Shown piece by piece: positions 1 to 4,363 of a stretch of 6,753 bases of DNA (position 1 is the stretch's first letter; each line of letters starts with the position of its first letter). The translations under genes and the position numbers were made by a program. This DNA comes from Verrucomicrobia bacterium UBA740 (GTDB taxonomy: Bacteria > Verrucomicrobiota > Kiritimatiellia > RFP12 > UBA1067), in the NCBI GenBank assembly GCA_002298665.1, contig DBKW01000060.1, positions 5,976 to 12,728 on the forward strand, written 5' to 3'. The notes below the pieces were generated by a model. The model did no database searches. It was not told where the DNA came from and saw nothing but the letters and a program-made list of their open reading frames with translations.

Positions 1-2
1 CT

Positions 3-16
3 AACATGCGCATGTT
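3..16. repeat. Perfect 14-base palindrome AACATGCGCATGTT
   Basis: The 14 bases equal their own reverse complement, centred between 9 and 10, and are followed on the plus strand by three more T's. As RNA it could fold into a 5-bp stem with a GCGC loop and a short U run, resembling a weak terminator for a plus-strand gene left of the window. It could also be a dimeric protein-binding site. A related sequence lies at 112-124. The role is unknown. Confidence 0.4.
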
Positions 17-195
17 TTTGGACCTCATGCGGGGACCCTTTTTCGGCGCGCCCTGGTTTTGGGGCGATAACTTGCTATTTTGACGCGTTTTGGCATCAGA
101 ATGGCGAATTAGCGCAAATGTTAGCCGAGGCGAATTTCAAACCGCATGAGGGTGGGGTGTTCGGTAGACAAAAACAGATCCTTTGGGCAGACCGA

Positions 196-209
196 AAAAT
201 AGCTATTTT
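196..209. repeat. Perfect 14-base A/T-rich palindrome AAAATAGCTATTTT
   Basis: This is a perfect palindrome centred between 202 and 203, in non-coding sequence. Its right half GCTATTTT plus the following AACAGCG resembles GCTATTTTGACGCG at 74-87, so part of it recurs about 128 bases to the left. It may be an operator-like site or the remnant of a repeat. No adjacent gene in the window would explain it. Confidence 0.35.
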
Positions 210-281
210 AACAGCGTAGCGAGCCCAGAAATGTAGATGGGGTTGCTGGGTCTCCCATCTCGCAGTAAGGACGGCGCCCCC

Positions 282-341
282 CTGCCCCCCCCCGCTACAA
301 TTAAAAGCGGAACCTGCGTAGCCCTTCGCTACTCCGCGGCG
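282..341 (-). repeat. Diverged 3'-end repeat, copy 1 (downstream of the tRNA pair)
   Basis: On the plus strand this copy reads CTG, nine C's, GCTACA, a short spacer, GCGGAAC, and ends in CTCCGCGGCG. The copy at 705-753 has the same elements in the same order and orientation: nine C's plus GCTACA (285-299 against 712-726), CGGAAC, and CTCCGCGGC. In the minus-strand transcript the order is GCCGCGGAG, hairpin, TGTAGC, then nine G's. The hairpin sequences differ between copies but both are closed by CGGA/TCCG pairing. It lies about 60 bases downstream of the tRNA-Gly 3' end. Confidence 0.5.
299..337 (-). terminator. Probable intrinsic terminator of the tRNA-Ser/tRNA-Gly unit
   Basis: On the minus strand GCGGAGTAGC (337-328) pairs with GCTAC (322-318) and TCCGC (311-307) around a GAAGG loop. 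This gives about 10 bp interrupted by a 6-base bulge (GCAGGT), followed directly by TTTTAATT. A GC-rich stem with a U-rich tail is the usual form of an intrinsic terminator, and it lies 59 bases after the encoded CCA of tRNA-Gly. The bulge and imperfect U tract lower confidence. The hairpin is also the core of repeat copy 1. Confidence 0.5.
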
Positions 342-364
342 TTTATTTTCCGGACAGGCAAAGC

Positions 365-381
365 GAAGATTTCGCATCTTC
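365..381 (-). other. Small stem-loop just after tRNA-Gly
   Basis: On the minus strand GAAGAT and ATCTTC form a 6-bp stem around a GCGAA loop, 15 bases after the tRNA-Gly CCA. It is followed by GCTTTGCC, so the U tract is too poor for a convincing terminator. It could protect or guide processing of the tRNA precursor 3' trailer, or be chance. Confidence 0.3.
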
Positions 382-396
382 TTCTCAACAGGGGGA

Positions 397-470
397 TGGA
401 GCGGGCGAAGGGAATCGAACCCTCGTAAGAAGCTTGGGAAGCTCCTATTCTGCCATTGAATTACGCCCGC
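397..470 (-). tRNA. tRNA-Gly (anticodon CCC)
   Basis: This tRNA reads GGG glycine codons. On the minus strand the acceptor stem is GCGGGCG (470-464) with CGCCCGC (407-401), the discriminator is U (400), and CCA is encoded at 399-397. The anticodon arm is GGAGC-TTCCCAA-GCTTC, which puts CCC at 438-436 on the minus strand. The T arm GAGGG-TTCGATT-CCCTT pairs fully, including one G-U. The U discriminator is normal for bacterial tRNA-Gly. It starts 2 bases after the end of tRNA-Ser and is probably cut from a shared precursor. Confidence 0.95.
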
Positions 471-472
471 AG

Positions 473-564
473 TGGCGGAGAGAGAGGGATTCGAACCCCC
501 GATACCCTTGCGGGTATGCATGATTTCGAGTCATGTGCATTCAACCAGGCTCTGCCATCTCTCC
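473..564 (-). tRNA. tRNA-Ser (anticodon CGA)
   Basis: This tRNA reads UCG serine codons. On the minus strand the acceptor GGAGAGA (564-558) pairs with TCTCTCC, followed by discriminator G and encoded CCA (475-473). The anticodon arm is CATGA-CTCGAAA-TCATG, with CGA at 528-526. The long variable arm ATACCC-GCAA-GGGTAT (517-502) marks it as a class II tRNA such as serine, and the T arm GGGGG-TTCGAAT-CCCTC is intact. A sigma70-like promoter lies immediately upstream, making this the first gene of the tRNA pair. Confidence 0.96.
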
Positions 565-576
565 AAAACGGTGAAT

Positions 577-606
577 AGTATATCAAATTCCGGTGTCCGC
601 CGTCAA
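577..606 (-). promoter_or_regulatory. sigma70-like promoter for the tRNA pair
   Basis: On the minus strand there is a -35 box TTGACG (606-601), an 18-base spacer, and a -10 box TATACT (582-577). Initiation would fall near 570, leaving only a few bases of leader before the tRNA-Ser 5' end at 564. An A/T-rich tract with seven A's on the plus strand (625-631) lies upstream, roughly where an UP element would sit. The near-consensus boxes fit a strong stable-RNA promoter. Confidence 0.75.
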
Positions 607-688
607 GCGGTCTTTGACCTTTCGCAAAAAAATTTCACCACCCTCTCCATGAGCGCCCGCTCGCCACGACCAATCGCGTGCGGGGACA

Positions 689-720
689 GGGGGGGGGGTA
701 CATCCTGCCCGCCCCCCCCC
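689..720. repeat. G10/C9 homopolymer inverted repeat
   Basis: Ten G's (689-698) are followed by a 13-base spacer and nine C's (712-720), able to form a nine-pair all-GC stem on either strand. The sequence TACATC occurs just inside the hairpin (699-704) and again after the C tract (723-728). It lies in the gap between the lipoprotein gene and the tRNA promoter, about 54 bases past the lipoprotein stop. It could stop transcription or block RNA decay, but lacks a U tract. Homopolymers this long may vary in length between cells and are prone to sequencing error. Confidence 0.6.
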
Positions 721-753
721 GCTACATCGGAACGGTCTCACCCGCTCCGCGGC
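705..753 (-). repeat. Diverged 3'-end repeat, copy 2 (downstream of the lipoprotein gene)
   Basis: On the plus strand this copy reads CTGCCCG, nine C's, GCTACA, CGGAACGG, a loop, and CCGCTCCGCGGC. It matches copy 1 (282-341) in element order, orientation, the nine-C tract with GCTACA, and the CTCCGCGGC end, but has a shorter spacer and a different hairpin. It starts about 20 bases past the stop codon of the PDZ lipoprotein gene, so both copies sit at the 3' end of a minus-strand unit. Confidence 0.5.
728..749 (-). terminator. GC-rich 3' stem-loop after the lipoprotein gene, possible terminator
   Basis: In the minus-strand transcript CGGAGCGG (749-742) pairs with CCGTTCCG (735-728), giving 8 bp including one G-U around a six-base GTGAGA loop. 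It begins 24 bases after the lipoprotein stop. No U tract follows; the next sequence is ATGTAGC and nine G's, so an ordinary intrinsic terminator is doubtful. It could be an RNA-stabilising 3' hairpin or the folded core of repeat copy 2. On DNA, one position is an A/C mismatch on the plus strand but G-U on the minus strand, which suggests it acts as minus-strand RNA. Confidence 0.35.
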
Positions 754-773
754 ATACGGGAATCGCCCTCGCC

Positions 774-1544
774 CTACCTCACAGCGGGCGAATCGACGGA
801 AATCGTCTTTTCAATGATTTGACCGTCACGCCAAATTCTCAGCGTTCCCCCTGCTGGAGCTTGGCAGAATCGACGCATACGCTCTTTTGTCGGCGTCCGG
901 CCATTCACGGCAAGAACCACGTCGCCCGCGAACAGGTCGTTCTTCCAACCCGTCCGGCCCGGCGCGACGAGCGTGATTTCAAGCGCCTTGCGCGTCCCGA
1001 TCTGCCGTCCGAGCGCCTCGCTGGGCCAGTCGTAGCGGATGCCCATCGGCAAAGGCTCCTTGCGCTTCTTGTAGTACAGCACGCGATAGGCGTTGCACGG
1101 AACCGAATAGCTGTAGGGGAGCCAGTCCGTATCCAGCGTCGTCACGGGGACGGTGCGCGGACCGTCCGGACCCCAGACCGTCCCGAAGGAGGTGCGCATG
1201 ACGGGCACGGACGTCACGCCGGTCGCCGTGTCCGTTCCCGCGTACCAGGTGAAATAGTCGATCTTTTCGGCTTTGAGCGCGCGCCCGAGACGCACCATCG
1301 CGCCCGTCCAGTTCTCGTCCGCCGCGCCGGTGAACGCGGCGCTGCCGATGAACGCGTAGTCGTCCGCTTCGCGTTGGGCGATGCGCTGGGCGATATTGGT
1401 CCCGGCGACGAGTTCCGCCTGGAGCGGACCCGTATACGGCAGGAGTTCGCTTTCCGCCACATCCGGCTGGGGCGTGTAGTAGGGTTGGATGCTGGCGCAC
1501 CCGCACAGACAGGCGAGAAATGCCGCGGACAGTATCTTGTTCAT
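774..1544 (-). CDS. Envelope lipoprotein with C-terminal PDZ domain
   Basis: A 256-residue predicted lipoprotein, probably anchored in the cell envelope. A short positively charged start and hydrophobic stretch (residues 3-15) end in the lipobox LCG-C, so Cys16 would be lipidated. The middle (about 50-165) carries the pattern GRALKAEKIDYFTWYAGTDT, then a Thr/Val/Tyr-rich segment ending in YRVLYYKKRK. This matches a family I recall as 'PDZ domain-containing protein', in which a PDZ domain follows such a segment. The PDZ-like part is about 183-250, with the ligand-loop pattern NDLFAGDVVLAVNGRTP. No protease catalytic residues are evident, so it probably binds rather than cuts, and the partner is unknown. 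The start at 1544 is favoured over earlier in-frame starts inside recJ because it gives the signal peptide and follows AAAGGAG. It lies 10 bases after the recJ stop and is the last gene of the unit. Confidence 0.85.
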   Translation of the reverse strand: MNKILSAAFLACLCGCASIQPYYTPQPDVAESELLPYTGPLQAELVAGTNIAQRIAQREADDYAFIGSAAFTGAADENWTGAMVRLGRALKAEKIDYFTWYAGTDTATGVTSVPVMRTSFGTVWGPDGPRTVPVTTLDTDWLPYSYSVPCNAYRVLYYKKRKEPLPMGIRYDWPSEALGRQIGTRKALEITLVAPGRTGWKNDLFAGDVVLAVNGRTPTKERMRRFCQAPAGGTLRIWRDGQIIEKTISVDSPAVR

Positions 1545-1548
1545 GTTT

Positions 1549-1555
1549 CTCCTTT
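1549..1555 (-). promoter_or_regulatory. Ribosome-binding site AAAGGAG of the lipoprotein gene
   Basis: On the minus strand AAAGGAG lies four bases before the ATG at 1544 and overlaps the first base pair of the recJ TGA stop (1557-1555). It fixes the lipoprotein start and suggests translational coupling to recJ. Confidence 0.7.
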
Positions 1556-3276
1556 CAAGCGAGCGGACGCAGCGCCAACAGACGCAATTCAACGTGCTCG
1601 CCGCCATACATGGACGTTTCGATCGTGAAAAGCGCTTCGTGGGGCTTGGCCGCGTTCGCGCGAAGTTCGTCCACCTGCTCGCCATGCCCCCACCAGACGG
1701 CCCGCGGCACTTTCCCGTCGCGGAACGTGAGCGCGAGATGGCGTCCCTCGATTCCAAGCGGACGCACCTCGCGCAGGAAAAGATTGCGTGCAGCGAACAC
1801 GGGCTCGGGGTTCCCCTCGCCGAACGGCGCCATACGGGCGATGTCCGCGGCGAGCTCCAGCGTCAGTTCGGGCCCCTCGACCGCCGCGTCGAAATGGAGC
1901 ACCCCTTCCGCGCATTCGGGATGCTGCGCGCGCTGCCGTGCGCACGCCGCCGCGAAAGCCTCGCGGAACGCGTCCACGTTCGCGGGCGGAAGCGAGAAGC
2001 CGCCGGCGGCGGCATGCCCGCCGAAATGGTCCAGCAAGCCGGCGCACGCATCCAGCGCGTCGCGCAGGTTGTAACCCTCCGGCGCACGCGCCGAACCGCG
2101 TCCGTCGACGACGACGCACACCGGCACTGGGCTCTCCCCGAGCGACTCCAAGATGCGCGCGGCCACGATCCCGGAGACGCCCGGGTGTCCGTCGGGCAGA
2201 TCGATGACCTGCGCCGCCGCGCCCGCGACGACCCGCTTCTGCGCCTCCAGGGACATTCGCTGCTCGGTGTTCTTGCGCTCTGTGTTGCGCAGATCGATCG
2301 TCCGCGCCCAGTCGCGCGCCTTCTCGCGATCCGGACAGAGAACGAGATTGAGGGCGTCCATTCCGCTGCCGAGGCGTCCGGCGGCGTTGATGCGGGGACC
2401 GATGACAAAGCCGAAATCACGCGCCGTCAGGCACGCCGCCCCGCGGCGCGAAGCGCGGTCGTAGAGTTCGCAGAGCCCGACGGGGGCGCACGACCTGAAC
2501 ACGCGCAGGGCTTCCGCCACCAGGATGCGGTTCTGGCCCGTCAGCGGCATGACGTCCGCCACCGTCGCCAGGCCCGCCAGGACAAGCGCCGCGCCGGCGT
2601 ACGATTTCGACGCGCTGACGAGGCCGCGCGCCTTGGCGCGCGAGATGAGGGCGTGCGCGACCAGGAAGGCGACGCCGGCGCCGCAAAGGCCGCGGAACTC
2701 GGCGGGGCAGGGGCTGCCCGCAATCTCCGCCATGGGATCGGCGACAAGGCAATCCGGCAGGACGGCCCCCGGCAGATGGTGGTCCGTCACGATGACGGCG
2801 ATACCGTCCGCCTTCAATCGCGCGATGGGTTCCGCCGAGACGATGCCGTTGTCCACCGTCACGACAAGCGCGACGTCAGGATTCTCGCGGCGCATGCGCG
2901 CGACAGACGGCTCCTGCATGCCGTAGCCCTCCGTCAGGCGCTCGGGCAGGAAGGGCCGTACCCGCGCGCCGGGCACCGCGCGGATCGCCAACGCGAGAAT
3001 AGCCGTCGCCGAGACGCCGTCGCAGTCGTAGTCGCCGAAAACGACGATTGGCGCGCCTTTCTGCGCAAACGCAAGTATCTCGTCGGCGATGCGACCCAAC
3101 ACCGGCCAGGCGTCGGGCGTCCGGAGATTCCGCACGGACGGCGCAAACCAGTCCGCCGCGTCCGGCGCCGTCACGCCGCGCTGCGCCAACAAACGGGCAA
3201 GAAGCGGCGTGTAGCCCGCCGCTTCCAGACCTTGCACGGCCGCCTTGTCGACCGCGCGTTCAACCCACCGCGTCAG
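1555..3276 (-). CDS. recJ: Single-stranded-DNA-specific exonuclease RecJ
   Basis: RecJ degrades single-stranded DNA 5' to 3' in recombinational repair, base excision and mismatch repair, using Mn/Mg ions in the cytoplasm. From the proposed start it has 573 residues, close to the E. coli enzyme (about 577). DHH-family motifs are in order: DYDCDG (82-87), VDNG (141-144), TDHHLPG (164-170), ATVADV (237-242), GPRINAAGR (293-301), HPGVSGIVAAR (364-374), and DHHA1 GGHAAAGG (419-426), then the C-terminal OB-like region. No catalytic motif is missing. The start is unusual: the frame is open to an ATG at 3525, but that overlaps ilvE by over 230 bases. Conserved family sequence (RWVERAVD, then TPLLARLLAQRG) begins right after a CTG at 3276, preceded by GGAG at six-base spacing. 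Alternatives are GTG at 3315 (overlaps ilvE, no clear Shine-Dalgarno) and GTG at 3237 (would remove the conserved RW segment). Identity is near certain; the start is not. Confidence 0.96.
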   Translation of the reverse strand: MTRWVERAVDKAAVQGLEAAGYTPLLARLLAQRGVTAPDAADWFAPSVRNLRTPDAWPVLGRIADEILAFAQKGAPIVVFGDYDCDGVSATAILALAIRAVPGARVRPFLPERLTEGYGMQEPSVARMRRENPDVALVVTVDNGIVSAEPIARLKADGIAVIVTDHHLPGAVLPDCLVADPMAEIAGSPCPAEFRGLCGAGVAFLVAHALISRAKARGLVSASKSYAGAALVLAGLATVADVMPLTGQNRILVAEALRVFRSCAPVGLCELYDRASRRGAACLTARDFGFVIGPRINAAGRLGSGMDALNLVLCPDREKARDWARTIDLRNTERKNTEQRMSLEAQKRVVAGAAAQVIDLPDGHPGVSGIVAARILESLGESPVPVCVVVDGRGSARAPEGYNLRDALDACAGLLDHFGGHAAAGGFSLPPANVDAFREAFAAACARQRAQHPECAEGVLHFDAAVEGPELTLELAADIARMAPFGEGNPEPVFAARNLFLREVRPLGIEGRHLALTFRDGKVPRAVWWGHGEQVDELRANAAKPHEALFTIETSMYGGEHVELRLLALRPLA

Positions 3277-3282
3277 TTGAAA

Positions 3283-3286
3283 CTCC
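3283..3286 (-). promoter_or_regulatory. Shine-Dalgarno GGAG supporting a CTG start for recJ
   Basis: On the minus strand GGAG (within GAGCGGAG) is followed by six bases and then CTG (3276-3274), which begins the conserved RecJ N-terminus. It lies just after the ilvE stop (3293-3291), so ribosomes finishing ilvE would be close to it. Confidence 0.45.
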
Positions 3287-3290
3287 GCTC

Positions 3291-4319
3291 TCAGGCGATC
3301 TTGACTTCGTGGCACCAGCCGTGCTTGTCGGGCAGATCGCCGTACTGGATGCCCTGCACGGTCTCGTAAAGCTTCTGGAGGTGCGGACCGACCTTGTCCG
3401 GGTCGGAGATGCGGATCACCTCGTCGCCGCGCGTGATTTCCCAAACCGGCGTCACGACGACGGCCGTGCCGCAGGCGGCGACTTCGGCGAAGTCCTTGAT
3501 TTCCGTGTAGGGAACCGGACGGCACTCGACCTTCCAGCCGAAGTCCGCCGCGACCTGCTTCAGCGACATGTTCGTGACGGAAGGCAGCACGGAGTGGCTG
3601 TCCGGCGTCACGTACGTGCCATCCTTCTTGATGCCGAGGAAGTTGGACGTGGAGAATTCCTCCACGAGCGTGTGGGTCTTGGCGTCCAGATAGAGCTCGA
3701 CCGGCCAGCCGTCGTGTTTCGCCTTCTCGTGGGCATACAGGCTCGCGGCGTAGTTGCCTCCAACCTTCACGTCACCCATGCCGTGCGGCGCGGCGCGGTC
3801 CCAGTTGTCCAGGATGACGGCGCGCACCGGCTTCATGCCGCCCTTGTAGTAGGCGCCGACCGGCATGCACATCATGAGGAAGGTGTACTCCTTGGCCGGC
3901 GCGACGCCGATTTGCGGACCCGTGCCGATGAGAAGCGGGCGCAGATACATCGACCCGCCCGTACCGTAGGGCGGAACGAACTCTTCGTTGGCGGCGACGA
4001 GCTTTTCCGCCGCCTCGATGAACATCTCCTCGGGCACGGGCGCCATGACCGTGCGCACCGCCGTGCGGTGCATGCGCTTGGCGTTCTCGTCCGGACGGAA
4101 GATCGCGATCTTTCCGCTCTTCTGGCGGAACGCTTTCATTCCCTCGAAGCATTCCTGGCCGTAGTGCAGACAGGATGCGCCGATATGCATGGTGATGTAG
4201 GGCTCTTTCACGAACTCGAGCGGACCCCATGCACCGTCTTTCCACACGCTCCGCACGTGGCAGTTGACGTCCGAGAAGCCGAAACCAAGCTTCTCCCAAT
4301 CGATATCAGTTCTGGGCAT
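3291..4319 (-). CDS. ilvE: Branched-chain-amino-acid aminotransferase
   Basis: A 342-residue PLP-dependent class IV aminotransferase that reversibly transfers the amino group between glutamate and the 2-oxo acids of leucine, isoleucine and valine, the last step of their synthesis and first of their breakdown. Visible features are LHYGQECFEGMKAFR (51-65), SMYLRPLLIGTGPQIGV (123-139), GDVKVGGNYAASL (182-194) with Lys185 as the expected Schiff-base lysine, the EEFSTSNFLGI segment (220-230), LPSVTNMSL (245-253), ACGTAVVVTPV (282-292), and GIQYGDLPDKHGW near the C-terminus. The LPSVTNMS form and the GIQYGD end match, from memory, the Bacteroidota/PVC-type enzyme, not the E. coli LPGVTR form. No residue needed for catalysis appears missing. 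The ATG at 4319 has AAGGA eight bases upstream and an extended -10 promoter about 33 bases upstream. It is the first gene of a unit with recJ and the PDZ lipoprotein. The short leader has no visible leader peptide, T-box or attenuator. Confidence 0.96.
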   Translation of the reverse strand: MPRTDIDWEKLGFGFSDVNCHVRSVWKDGAWGPLEFVKEPYITMHIGASCLHYGQECFEGMKAFRQKSGKIAIFRPDENAKRMHRTAVRTVMAPVPEEMFIEAAEKLVAANEEFVPPYGTGGSMYLRPLLIGTGPQIGVAPAKEYTFLMMCMPVGAYYKGGMKPVRAVILDNWDRAAPHGMGDVKVGGNYAASLYAHEKAKHDGWPVELYLDAKTHTLVEEFSTSNFLGIKKDGTYVTPDSHSVLPSVTNMSLKQVAADFGWKVECRPVPYTEIKDFAEVAACGTAVVVTPVWEITRGDEVIRISDPDKVGPHLQKLYETVQGIQYGDLPDKHGWCHEVKIA

Positions 4320-4352
4320 TTGCCAATTCCTTTCTTGAAATCAACTCTACAT

Positions 4353-4361
4353 ATTATAGCA
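4353..4361 (-). promoter_or_regulatory. Extended -10 promoter for ilvE-recJ-lipoprotein
   Basis: On the minus strand TGCTATAAT combines a consensus TATAAT (4358-4353) with the TG of an extended -10 element. No good -35 box lies 16-18 bases upstream, as is usual for extended -10 promoters. Transcription would start near 4346, giving a leader of about 27 bases with AAGGA (4332-4328) before the ilvE ATG. It lies immediately after, and touches, the stop region of the upstream membrane-protein gene, so readthrough may add to ilvE expression. Confidence 0.65.
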
Positions 4362-4363
4362 CA

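Larger units (their letters stand above)
1..298. other. Non-coding stretch with short palindromes, no gene recognised
   Basis: No credible protein gene or RNA gene is visible on either strand. The reading frames that cross this stretch run into the neighbouring tRNA genes and have low-complexity, protein-unlike translations. By eye the first 240 bases or so are richer in A+T than the genes to the right. It contains a perfect 14-base palindrome (3-16), another (196-209), a 10-base inverted pair (23-32 and 142-151), and a C6-TG-C9 tract (277-293) belonging to the repeat described separately. The window ends here, so a gene just beyond the left edge could own some of these signals. Confidence 0.5.

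Noticed and set aside
397..470. tRNA-Gly 3' end as an attachment site for an integrated element
   Set aside because: I looked for a second copy of the tRNA-Gly 3' segment (TTCGATTCCC region) in 1-396 and elsewhere and found none, and no integrase gene is visible. An element beyond the left edge cannot be excluded.
96..521. A 141-codon minus-strand open frame through both tRNAs
   Set aside because: Its start lies inside tRNA-Ser and it runs through the whole of tRNA-Gly, so it is a spurious frame, as are the short plus-strand frames at 237-428 and 472-822.
282..753. The two repeat copies as a CRISPR array or insertion-sequence ends
   Set aside because: There are only two diverged copies over 400 bases apart with tRNA genes between them, no regular spacers, no cas genes and no transposase. 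The copies are in the same orientation, unlike IS terminal inverted repeats.
678..1628. A plus-strand open frame spanning the G10/C9 hairpin and the lipoprotein gene
   Set aside because: The frame begins in non-coding hairpin sequence and continues antisense to a lipoprotein with a clear signal peptide and PDZ domain. The translation is low in hydrophobic order and Arg-rich.
774..1757. A longer lipoprotein start inside recJ (ATG at 1757)
   Set aside because: It would add 71 residues of recJ-overlapping, non-signal-like sequence in front of a textbook lipoprotein signal peptide that has its own Shine-Dalgarno site.
1489..3369. A 626-codon open frame on the plus strand, opposite recJ
   Set aside because: The translation is Arg/His/Asp/Ala-rich without any recognisable motif, while the opposite strand encodes a full RecJ with all motifs. 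Long antisense frames are common in GC-rich genes with strong third-position bias.
4320..4363. Leader-peptide attenuator or T-box ahead of ilvE
   Set aside because: The predicted leader is only about 27 bases, with no Leu/Ile/Val codon run, no stem-loop series and no room for a T-box.
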